From the NCBI GenBank assembly GCA_937121005.1, contig CAKZKB010000129.1, positions 1 through 9,646 on the forward strand: a DNA stretch of 9,646 nt. The letters are read 5' to 3'. The stretch comes from an uncultured cyanobacterium (GTDB lineage: Bacteria; Cyanobacteriota; Cyanobacteriia; Cyanobacteriales; Geitlerinemataceae). The notes under the pieces are model-generated. The model had not been told where the DNA came from. It made no database searches and was given only the letters and a program-made list of their open reading frames with translations. Numbering within the stretch: the stretch's first letter is position 1; each line of letters begins with the position of its first letter. The position numbers were made by a program, and so were the translations under genes. Positions 1 to 6,500 of this stretch are shown here, one piece after another.

Positions 1-437
1 GGAGTCGCTTCGATCGCCTCGGGACTCGGAGAGACCCGCGTCGGCAAAAAGACTGGGGTTTGGGGCGATCGCGCCACTTCGGGAGCCTGGAGGCGCATGG
101 GTAAAGTCGCCGACATTGCGGCCACCAAGCCTGCGGCCACTGCCGTCGAACCCCACAGCCACGCATTGCGTCGCCGCGCTTCGGTTTTGGCGAAAATGGC
201 ATCGGCTACCCGTTCGGGAGATTGAGTGGGGGCCGGAACGGGAAGCGATCGCAGGCTTTGGCGCAACGCCTTCATTCGTTGGTAGCGCTGGCGGGCCTGG
301 GGATCGGCTTGCAGCCATTTTTCGATACGCTGGCTTTCGGTGGCATCGGTTTCGCCATCGAGATAGGCACTCAGCGCCTCGATCGCGTCGTCGCCGTCGG
401 CTGGAAATTGGGTATGGGAGTTAAAGGGAGGAGTCAT
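1..437 (-). CDS. Anti-sigma factor, probable partner of SigG (partial, 3' end outside window)
   Basis: The frame opens with ATG at 437-435 and stays open to the window edge: 145 codons are visible and the C-terminus is missing. The N-terminal cytoplasmic part (about residues 15-65) carries LSAYLDGE followed by an amphipathic helical stretch (IEKWLQADPQARQRY), the pattern of RseA/anti-sigma N-terminal domains that mask an ECF sigma factor. After a Pro-rich linker, RRR at 88-90 precedes a hydrophobic segment at about 92-112, read as one membrane span with the N-terminus inside. There is no Cys in the visible part, so it is not a zinc-binding (HxxxCxxC) anti-sigma. It lies 156 bp downstream of the sigma gene on the same strand, the usual sigma/anti-sigma order. 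The partner assignment is inferred from context. A good Shine-Dalgarno supports the start. Regulated proteolysis or other signal release cannot be judged from the part seen. Confidence 0.8.
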   Translation of the reverse strand, partial: MTPPFNSHTQFPADGDDAIEALSAYLDGETDATESQRIEKWLQADPQARQRYQRMKALRQSLRSLPVPAPTQSPERVADAIFAKTEARRRNAWLWGSTAVAAGLVAAMSATLPMRLQAPEVARSPQTPVFLPTRVSPSPEAIEAT

Positions 438-443
438 AATACG

Positions 444-452
444 TCACCACCT
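444..452 (-). promoter_or_regulatory. Ribosome binding site of the anti-sigma gene
   Basis: On the minus strand AGGTGGTGA lies 6 nt before the ATG at 437. It fits a Shine-Dalgarno sequence and fixes the start codon. A small GGGG-AACA-CCCC stem (465-476) lies just upstream in the leader; whether it matters for translation is unknown. Confidence 0.5.
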
Positions 453-593
453 AGTTACATTCTAGGGGAACACCCCGATTGCTGAAAACAACTGCGAGAG
501 CGGATTTTTGGAGGTGCGGAGGATTCCGGCGATCGTCTCCAATATTATCCTCGTCAACAGACTCAAAAGGTCGATCGATTGTTTCCTTGGGGG

Positions 594-1253
594 TTAACTA
601 TCGATATAGGGTTGCAGTTGGGTTTGCAAGCGGCCGCGGGCCCGTGCGATGCGAGACTTGACCGTACCCAAAGAGACTTGGGTAATTTCGGCAATTTCTT
701 CGTAAGACAACCCGTCGATCTCGCGCAAGACGATCGTCACGCGAAAGACTTCCGGGAGCTCGGCGATCGCTTCTCGCAGGCGTTCGTAAAATTCTCGGGT
801 CGCCAAGTCGTCGTCGGGGCCGGGTAAATCCCCGGCCACTTCCCACTCGCGCTCCCCATCTTCGACGGTATAGGTTGCGTCTAGAGACAGAGGCGGTCGG
901 TATCGTTTGCGCTTGCGAAGTTCGTCGTAAAATAAGTTGGTGGTAATGCGACTGAGCCAGCCTTTAAATTTAGCTGGATCTTTGAGCCGTCGAATGTGAC
1001 GGTAGACGCGCAACCACACTTCTTGCGCTAAATCGGCTCGATCTTGCCAATCGGAAGCCAAGTGATAGAGCAATTTTTCGACGTGGGATTGATAGCGGCG
1101 CACCAGTTCGGTAAACGCTGCGCGATCGGGTCGCCGTCCAGATTGACACCGAATCACTAAGTCAAAATTAGACAGTTTCTCGGGGGGTAACACGGGTGTC
1201 GGGGGAACGGCGGCATCGATCGTCGGCCAGGGAAGAGAAAAAGAGGAACTCAT
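594..1253 (-). CDS. sigG: ECF-type (group 3) RNA polymerase sigma factor, SigG-like
   Basis: A 219-residue sigma factor if the ATG at 1253-1251 is used. Region 2 spans about residues 45-117 (AAFTELVRRYQ, then DLAQEVWLRVYRHI, FKGWLSRITTNLFYDELRKR), which gives core binding and -10 recognition. Region 4 spans about 158-212 (AELPEVFRVTIVLREIDG, LSYEEIAEI, SLGTVKSRIARARGRL), the -35-reading helix-turn-helix. An acidic linker with PGPDDDLATREFYE joins them. The PWPTIDAAVP start and overall length match cyanobacterial SigG proteins as I know them. Start choice: the frame stays open to an ATG at 1394 (266 aa), with another ATG at 1283, but the extra N-terminal residues look like translated leader and none of the starts has a strong Shine-Dalgarno. 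The anti-sigma gene follows on the same strand, so the pair is probably an envelope- or stress-responsive switch. Confidence 0.92.
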   Translation of the reverse strand: MSSSFSLPWPTIDAAVPPTPVLPPEKLSNFDLVIRCQSGRRPDRAAFTELVRRYQSHVEKLLYHLASDWQDRADLAQEVWLRVYRHIRRLKDPAKFKGWLSRITTNLFYDELRKRKRYRPPLSLDATYTVEDGEREWEVAGDLPGPDDDLATREFYERLREAIAELPEVFRVTIVLREIDGLSYEEIAEITQVSLGTVKSRIARARGRLQTQLQPYIDS

Positions 1254-1387
1254 GGAAGTTTTTGGCGATCGAGATTCTGCCATATTTCTTGACGCGCGGG
1301 AGATGCAAAAAGTTTCCGCAGTTTTCGCGATCGGGGGCAACTGTTCCGGGGTAATTGTGCCATTAAAAAAAGGGGAACACTTGCCCC

Positions 1388-1416
1388 TTGACAAATCACA
1401 ATTTTAAGCATATAAA
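1388..1416 (+). promoter_or_regulatory. Consensus-like sigma70 promoter, plus strand
   Basis: TTGACA (1388-1393), a 17-bp spacer and TATAAA (1411-1416) make an almost ideal housekeeping promoter. A transcript would start near 1423, exactly at the foot of the palindrome 1423-1448, and run antisense to psbX. It lies upstream of, and opposite to, sigG. No gene in the correct orientation begins before the YggT gene at 1764. Chance occurrence in AT-rich leader DNA is possible. Confidence 0.4.
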
Positions 1417-1422
1417 TTTCTA

Positions 1423-1448
1423 GGTAGGGTGGGCATTGCCCACCTACC
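1423..1448. repeat. Palindromic dispersed-type repeat 1 (hairpin)
   Basis: GGTAGGGTGGGCA (1423-1435) pairs with TGCCCACCTACC (1437-1448), with one bulged G in the left arm and a single-base loop as drawn. GTGGGCA/TGCCCAC palindromes of this kind are common small dispersed repeats in cyanobacterial intergenic DNA (from memory). It could stop transcription coming from psbX, but no T-run follows on either strand. Confidence 0.7.
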
Positions 1449-1474
1449 AATAACGCTCCGGCTTTGCCAGGAAA

Positions 1475-1493
1475 GGGCGAACGCCGTTCGCCC
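1475..1493. repeat. Palindromic dispersed-type repeat 2 (hairpin)
   Basis: GGGCGAAC (1475-1482), loop GCC, GTTCGCCC (1486-1493): a perfect 8-bp stem that continues into CCTACG on the right. It resembles the GGGCGAACG palindromes scattered through cyanobacterial genomes (from memory). It lies 30 bp downstream of psbX's stop codon, so it may form the 3' end of that transcript, although there is no U-tract. Confidence 0.7.
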
Positions 1494-1522
1494 CTACGCA
1501 CAGATCGCGATCGCCCGCTAGA

Positions 1523-1642
1523 CTAGGAGCGCACGATCTTGTCTTTTTGGCTGATGAAGACCAGGCCCACCGTCACCGGGACGACGACGATAATGAAGCC
1601 AGCCAGGAGGCTGTAGAAAAAGTTCATCAAAGAGGGAGTCAT
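1523..1642 (-). CDS. psbX: Photosystem II protein PsbX
   Basis: A 39-residue protein starting at the ATG at 1642-1640 (MTPSLMNFFYSLLAG) and ending ISQKDKIVRS. One membrane span covers about residues 9-31 with a Pro at 22. The MTPSL start, the single hydrophobic span and the FISQKDK tail are diagnostic of cyanobacterial PsbX, which is about 39-41 residues long. PsbX is a small peripheral subunit of the photosystem II core in the thylakoid membrane, next to cytochrome b559, where it stabilises the quinone-binding side. The frame runs further up to an ATG at 1711, but those extra residues do not belong to the family. The gene diverges from the YggT gene and lies 269 bp before sigG on the same strand, with two hairpin repeats in between, so co-transcription with sigG is doubtful. 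Confidence 0.93.
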   Translation of the reverse strand: MTPSLMNFFYSLLAGFIIVVVPVTVGLVFISQKDKIVRS

Positions 1643-1681
1643 ATTCCGTTTACCCTTTGTTACAAAAATTGTTCTTCCGCA

Positions 1682-1711
1682 ATTGTAGCGACACTTAGCC
1701 CCAGAGAGCAA
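1682..1711 (-). promoter_or_regulatory. Probable psbX promoter
   Basis: Read on the minus strand, TTGCTC (1711-1706) stands 18 bp before TACAAT (1687-1682), about 40 bp upstream of the psbX ATG, which leaves a leader of about 33 nt. The -35 is weak and the -10 good. The -10 lies in the left arm of the ATTGTAGCG/CGCTACAAT inverted repeat. Confidence 0.35.
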
Positions 1712-1723
1712 TCGCGCTACAAT
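1695..1723 (+). promoter_or_regulatory. Probable promoter of the YggT-family gene
   Basis: TTAGCC (1695-1700), 17-bp spacer, TACAAT (1718-1723). A transcript would begin near 1730 and leave a leader of about 34 nt before the ATG at 1764. The -10 box lies in the right arm (CGCTACAAT, 1715-1723) of the inverted repeat whose left arm holds the psbX -10, so the two promoters mirror each other. Confidence 0.35.
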
Positions 1724-1763
1724 GGAAACTTAAGAACGAGCAACAAATCTTAACATTCTTGCC

Positions 1764-2051
1764 ATGAGCCTTCTAACCCTCGCCAACTGGGGATTGAGTC
1801 TGATGCTGGCGGTGCTAGCGGTGCTGTTTATCTTCCGTATCGTCTTGACCTGGTATCCACAAGCGCAACTCGATCGCTTTCCGTTTAACTGGGTCGCCAT
1901 CCCCACCGAGCCATTTTTGGCCCCAACGCGCAAACTGGTTCCGCCTCTGGGTGGGGTCGATATCACGCCTGCGATCTGGGTCGGGATCGTCACCTTGCTG
2001 CGGGAACTGCTGCTCGGACAGCAAGGCATTTTGACCATGTTGGCTCGCTAG
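1764..2051 (+). CDS. YggT-family (Ycf19-like) integral membrane protein
   Basis: 95 residues with two hydrophobic spans, at about residues 7-30 (LSLMLAVLAVLFIFRIVLTW) and 69-86. Between them is the family signature: an Arg-containing first helix ending in TWYPQ, then PTEPFLAPTRKLVPPLGGVD. Length and layout are typical of YggT/Ycf19 proteins, which are found in bacteria and plastids. Plant and cyanobacterial relatives have been linked to thylakoid or chloroplast nucleoid organisation and cytochrome b6 assembly, but the function of this member is not established. The ATG at 1764 has no clear Shine-Dalgarno. The gene is divergent from psbX and shares its intergenic region, so a thylakoid-related role and joint regulation are plausible inferences. 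Its TAG stop (2049-2051) overlaps the stop of the convergent next gene. Confidence 0.92.
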   Translation: MSLLTLANWGLSLMLAVLAVLFIFRIVLTWYPQAQLDRFPFNWVAIPTEPFLAPTRKLVPPLGGVDITPAIWVGIVTLLRELLLGQQGILTMLAR

Positions 2052-2824
2052 CGTCGGGCTCGGGCCTCGTCGCTGTCTTCGATTTCGTCGCGCACGTCGT
2101 CGAGACTCCAACCATCGGCCATGCGTTCTGTCCAGGTGCGGCGACCGTTGCGATCGAGGGGACGGCGCAACACTTCTAAGTAAATTTGGTTGAGACGATC
2201 GATCGCTTCGTCGCTTTCGGCGATTTCCTCGCGCACGTCATCGAGACTCCAACCGCGATCGAGTGCTTCGAGCCAGTTTTCTAAGCCGTCATATTCGGCA
2301 TCGCGCTCGAGTATATCGCGATAGATGTCGTTGATGGCTTCAATGCGAGCGCGGGTATTGGTGCGGCGATCGTACTGGTAATCGCGATCGTCTTGTCCGT
2401 AGCGATCGTCTCGACGGTAAGGATCGTCTTGTCCGTAGCGATCGTCTCGACCGTAGCGTTCCAATCCTACCGCACCCTCGGTTCTGGCCCGACGCAAATC
2501 TGCCCCTTGCAACGTGGCCCCTCGTAAATTGCTCTGGCGCAAGTCTGCTTCGTAGAGGATCGCATCGCCAAGATCGGCTCCGCGTAAGTCCGCACCGCGC
2601 AAGTCCGCACAATTGAGATCGGCCCCGCGCAGATCCGCACCGCGCAGATCGGCGTTGTACAGGCGAGCGTTTTCCAAGTCGGCCCCGCGCAGGTCGCAAC
2701 CCGGACAGGTATTGGTGCGTAACAATTGTCGCACGTCGGCGCGATCGTAGGCCAAGCTCGGCGCGGCCGCAGCTAGCGAAAACAGCAACCCCAAAGGAAT
2801 CAATGAAGACAAGCGTAACATCAT
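2048..2824 (-). CDS. Secreted pentapeptide-repeat protein with two C-terminal DUF4214-like repeats
   Basis: 258 residues. A signal peptide covers about 1-25 (MMLRLSSLIPLGLLFSLAAA, cleavage likely after SLA), so export to periplasm, thylakoid lumen or outside is expected. Residues 33-45 hold CPGCDLRGADL, the CxxC lead-in seen in many cyanobacterial pentapeptide proteins. About 14 A(D/N)LxG-type pentapeptides (about 40-115) follow and should form a short right-handed beta-helix. A basic/acidic linker rich in YGxDD (about 121-152) comes next. The C-terminus has two units, beginning INDIYRDILERDAEYDG and LNQIYLEVLRRPLDRNG and each followed by GWSLDDVR(E/D)EI and a S(D)EA end, which match the DUF4214 pattern (Y..vL.R..D..G...W). 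DUF4214 units occur in surface and secreted proteins. No ligand is known, and no enzyme motif is visible. There is no clear Shine-Dalgarno. The two adjacent Met codons at the start make 2824 or 2821 equally possible. Confidence 0.92.
   Translation of the reverse strand: MMLRLSSLIPLGLLFSLAAAAPSLAYDRADVRQLLRTNTCPGCDLRGADLENARLYNADLRGADLRGADLNCADLRGADLRGADLGDAILYEADLRQSNLRGATLQGADLRRARTEGAVGLERYGRDDRYGQDDPYRRDDRYGQDDRDYQYDRRTNTRARIEAINDIYRDILERDAEYDGLENWLEALDRGWSLDDVREEIAESDEAIDRLNQIYLEVLRRPLDRNGRRTWTERMADGWSLDDVRDEIEDSDEARARR
2386..2451. repeat. Perfect 30-bp direct repeat in the linker of the pentapeptide protein
   Basis: The same 30 bases occur at 2386-2415 and 2422-2451 (36-bp period), starting GATCGTCTTGTCCGTAGCGA. 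They encode two copies of the Tyr-Gly-Gln-Asp-Asp linker motif. Identity at the DNA level, not only protein, points to recent slippage or duplication, so copy number may vary between strains. Confidence 0.85.
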
Positions 2825-3008
2825 GGCGATCGTTTAGGTTTAAATGGAATCGTTTGAATTAAAATTGACAGTGCGTTAAAAGGCTAGCGATCGGAGATCT
2901 AGGGAGCGTCTAATCTGTTGGATCGGATACTCAGAGCCGTATTGTTTCTGCTCGAAGCATCTAGTTTTAACTTCGTCTCGCAATGGTCTAGAGTGCAATT
3001 GCTGAAAC

Positions 3009-3130
3009 GTAAGCATTCAGGTCAAAGCAAGAAACCCGGTTTCTCAAAGGATAAACTCGGATTTTACGGGCGCGATCTGCCAGAAACCGGGTTTCTACAC
3101 CCGTTTATGCTAGTCTACCTGAATAGTTAC
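3009..3130. mobile_element. MITE, probably mobilised by an IS66-family transposase
   Basis: A 122-bp element. The ends GTAAGCATTCAGGT (3009-3022) and ACCTGAATAGTTAC (3117-3130) are inverted copies, 12 of 14 matching. The element is flanked exactly by the 8-bp direct repeat GCTGAAAC (3001-3008 and 3131-3138), read as the target-site duplication. Ends beginning 5'-GTAA and an 8-bp duplication are the signature of the IS66 family. The interior cannot encode a transposase, so it is non-autonomous. It contains a second, inner inverted pair (3030-3044 and 3082-3096). The family call rests on ends and duplication length only. Confidence 0.65.
3030..3096. repeat. Inner inverted repeat of the MITE (AGAAACC palindromes)
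   Basis: AGAAACCCGGTTTCT (3030-3044) and AGAAACCGGGTTTCT (3082-3096) are exact reverse complements 37 bp apart, and each is itself nearly palindromic. They can form either two small hairpins or one long stem. Motifs of this type are abundant in filamentous cyanobacterial genomes (from memory). Confidence 0.75.
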
Positions 3131-3490
3131 GCTGAAACAAACTCTCCATTTTCTGGTTACTGAGCATAGCAGTCTCTCCAGTTTAGCAGAGTCGAAGATC
3201 GTATCTCTCTATTATTGCACCTTTGTTTCTACGATTCGGGACGCGATCGCCACTCTTTCGATTGGCACAGTTCGATGATGAGGCGGAGAATGCCAGTCCC
3301 CGATCGCGATTGTAACCTTGGTGGCAGCCATATTTATCGATCGACATCGGCTGACAACACTGGAAGCGCCCTCATTTACAGTACGTCAGCGCACCCTTTT
3401 TGTAAACTTTTGTTACGAACTGGGCGATTTGCCGTAAAAACTCGAACCTAACCCATATAGAAGAGCAGATGACCGCCAATCAGTCCGCGT

Positions 3491-3495
3491 AGGGG
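3491..3495 (+). promoter_or_regulatory. Ribosome binding site of the large protease gene
   Basis: AGGGG lies 11 nt before the ATG at 3507, slightly far but the only purine-rich match. The frame is closed by TAA at 3435. The only other candidate start between them is a GTG at 3495 with no Shine-Dalgarno, so ATG 3507 is preferred. Confidence 0.45.
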
Positions 3496-3506
3496 TGACG
3501 ACAGCT

Positions 3507-6500
3507 ATGGATCTGCTGAGTTTCTTAAAGTGGTTTAAACCGTCCTCTCGAAAGACGGAATCGCAGCAATGGGTGGGGAAAACATTCCCCCTAGAACCCA
3601 TTTTAACCCCTAGTGGTCTGGTTGATAGTGGTGACGACAGCGATGTAGAAGCGGTGGCCTTAATTGCGACTCTACCCGAAGAAGGAGACGTTGACAGTGC
3701 CAAAGAAGACACTCACGATTCTGTCGTTGAAGAAAATACCTCTGACGACGAGACGCAAGCGGAACCCGAATCTTCGGATGTGGAAATAGAAGACGAACAG
3801 GAGAGCAACAGCGAGGCGTTTCCCGATCGAGAGGAAAACGCGATCGAGGAGCATCTTGTAAATGAGGATTTTTCCGAAGACGATCTAGAAACCATAGATT
3901 TTGTTGACGACGAGGCTGACAATTCTACTGTAGCAGCAGGAGACACTCAAGAAGATACGAACTCGCAAGCTGAGGAAGATGCGGAAGAATTGACCTCGAA
4001 CGGGAGCGAGGGAGAAAATTCTGATGAGGGAAATGAGGAGAAAACTCAAACGGAAGAAACCGTAGAAGTCGAATCGGAAGCCATCGCCTCCGACGCAGAC
4101 AGTGATACCGAATCGGATGCTGAAACTATCGGTCTCGATGATTCTGAAGACGAGACAGAAGAGAATATCGATAGTGGAACTGAACCTGAAGATGAGTCGC
4201 CAGTCGCACAGGATGACAGCAATAATGCGGTAGAAGGAAACACGACAGACGACGAATCCGAGGAAACATTAGAGACGAACGACGATCGCTCGGATGCAGT
4301 CTCTAGCCAAGACACTCCTGAAAGCGAGAAATCGGAAGCGACTTCAGCTAGTTCGATCCAAGTCCAAGACAATAGTACATTTCAACCTAACGATGTTGAT
4401 GAAGTGACAACCACAAATCGCCAGTCTTTAGAAGACGAAGGCGAGACGATCGATGCTGAAATAGTAGACTCCGACTCCTCAGAAGGAGAGCAAGACGATC
4501 GCGAAACAGAAAACCTGCTAGAACAAGTCCAGAAAATCAATTTCGAGACTGGAACCTTTATCGTCGGTGAATCCGGCGAAGTTGGTATCGACTTCTTGTT
4601 TGACGGTGGTGCATTCAAAGGAGAGTTAGGTATCTTTAGTTTAGAGAACTTGTCTGTGGATCTCGATTCGGAAGACTCCACGATCGCGTTTATTCGAGAA
4701 AGTGCCGATCGCGCTCTCAGCAGTTCTGAGTTGGGTCACGTGGTTATCTCCGATCGCACGGAAGGTGCTAAATTTAGCGGCAAACTCGGCGAACAACACG
4801 ACTGGAATGAGGGAGAATATCAAGGTGTCAAAACGTTTCAGATGAAAGCCGGCGATCGCTTTGGCGTATTATTTGTACCCAATGGTAGCGTTCGGAATGT
4901 TGCCGACAATCCCAGTTTAGAAGGGGCACAGCGTCCTCTCTATTCTTTAGGTACAGCGAATCCTGATGATGAATTTCACTTAGGACAAATTGCCGATGTG
5001 ACTGGCGAAGGAAATACTTTCGTCATGGAAGATTTGCGCGTCGATGGCAAAAGCGATCGCGACTATAACGATATCATTTTCCAAGTGCGCGGTGCAACTG
5101 GAGAAGCACCCCATGTTAGCGAATTCAATGACGATTTGCTGAAAACAGATTTAGGCAAGGCGATCGTCGAATATACTAAACCTTATATCATTCCAGAAAC
5201 TCCTGATACTCCAGCAAATTCGGGTTCTCAAGGTGCGATCGATGTCCCCAATTCCGATGTAGATAGTGGCGATCTAGATAGCGATACGACAGGAGAGAAC
5301 AGCGAATCTCCGACATCTGAATCTAGCCAGACTGGGAAACAAACTCTGTCTCAAACGACAACATCACCGGGAGTAAGTCACGATCCCCCTAGCAACTTTA
5401 ATCCCATCGAATCTGCTGGAGACGATCGCAGCAATAACTCGGGTAACAATGGAGAAATTGTCATCAAAACAGAGTCCGGATCCGGTGAAGATACTTCATC
5501 TGAAGTTGATAACACTGACAACAGCGATATCCCAGAAAATACTGTCGATCGCACAACCCATTCCACCACAAACCCCGAATCGCAATCCGATCTGACGGCT
5601 AGCATTCCTAGCGTCGATCGCCTGGAACTTCCCGATTCGTTTGAGTTCGACTTCCCCAAAGAAAATCAACCGTTAGTCGGAATTGTTGATACGGGTTTTA
5701 GTGACATCAGTCCCGACATTGACTATGGCGATATCACTGCTAACTTCGACGCGATCGATGTCGATGAGAATCCTTTTGAAAACGCGAGCGAAAGTAGCGA
5801 ACGCGGCACTCATTTATTAGGTATTATCAAAGCCGAACAGGGAAATGATGTCGGAATTGATGGCATTAACGATGCTGTTCCCGCCTGGATCGGACGCGGA
5901 AGTTCCGAACAGTTCGCACAGTCTTTAAACCAGTTTGTGGAAACTGCAAAAGAGTCGGAACAGCCGAATGCTGTAGTGAATATCAGCTTTGAACTTACTC
6001 AAACGGATGCGAACGGTAATATTGTCCCTCGCTACGAACTGACAACTGCCGAAAAAGAGGCGATCGAGTTTGCGCGTCAAAACAATATCGTATTGGTTGT
6101 ATCGGCAGGAGATAGCGGCACAATTCCCTCAGCATTGGCGCAAGCATCGCAAGAGTTTGATAACATTATTACTGTCGGTGCGGCAGAACAATTCGATCCG
6201 GAAGTGGCAATTTCAAAAGGAAGCGATCGCGTTGAGTATTCCAATTTTGGCAACAGTTTAGATATCCTTGCCGAAGGTGGAACTATTGCCGATCCTGTCG
6301 TTTCTACTGTCGGTGATGGTGCGGGTACGATGTCGGGAACGTCAGTGGCGACGGCAAAAGTCACGGGATCCATCTCGCAGATTTGGGCCGCCAATCCCGA
6401 ACTCAGCTATCGTCAAGTTATCGACATTGTGAAGTCTACAGCGACAGATTTGAATGTTGCTAATCCCGACACTGAAACAGGTGCGGGACTGTTAAACTTT

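Larger units (their letters stand above)
2825..3506. other. Intergenic region without a convincing gene
   Basis: This 682-bp stretch separates two divergent genes. It must contain the promoters of both, but I see no consensus pair facing either. It holds the MITE at 3009-3130, one HIP1 site (3243-3250) and otherwise unstructured, AT-richer DNA. Open frames at 2918-3163 and 3215-3451 show no family resemblance. The first reads straight through the MITE. Confidence 0.6.

Noticed and set aside
116..485. Plus-strand open frames of about 100 and 87 codons
   Set aside because: They are antisense to the anti-sigma gene, Arg- and Pro-rich from GC-rich reverse reading, and resemble no family.
1254..1394. 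Longer sigG start at 1394 or 1283
   Set aside because: The extra N-terminal residues are unlike sigma factors, the length from 1253 matches the family, and the upstream stretch looks like leader DNA. It is not fully excluded.
1250..1501. Minus-strand open frame of 83 codons between psbX and sigG
   Set aside because: It reads through both palindromic repeats and the sigG leader, and has no recognisable protein features.
2865..2893. TTGACA at 2865-2870 as a plus-strand promoter
   Set aside because: No acceptable -10 box at 16-18 bp (the place reads CGATCG).
3030..3096. Repeat-spacer-repeat resembling a minimal CRISPR
   Set aside because: There are only two units, in opposite orientation, inside an element with terminal inverted repeats and a target duplication. 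No cas gene is nearby.
2918..3163. Open frame of 81 codons
   Set aside because: It runs through the MITE and its repeats, with no Shine-Dalgarno and no family resemblance.
3215..3451. Open frame of 78 codons upstream of the giant gene
   Set aside because: No family resemblance and no ribosome binding site. It reads as non-coding intergenic sequence.
3429..3461. TTGCCG and TATAGA as promoter of the giant gene
   Set aside because: The spacer is 21 bp and both boxes are poor matches.
3413..4823. Several minus-strand Ser-rich open frames (3413-4823)
   Set aside because: They are the complement of the Asp/Glu-rich segment (GAA and GAT read backwards give Ser/Phe codons), so they are shadows of the giant gene.
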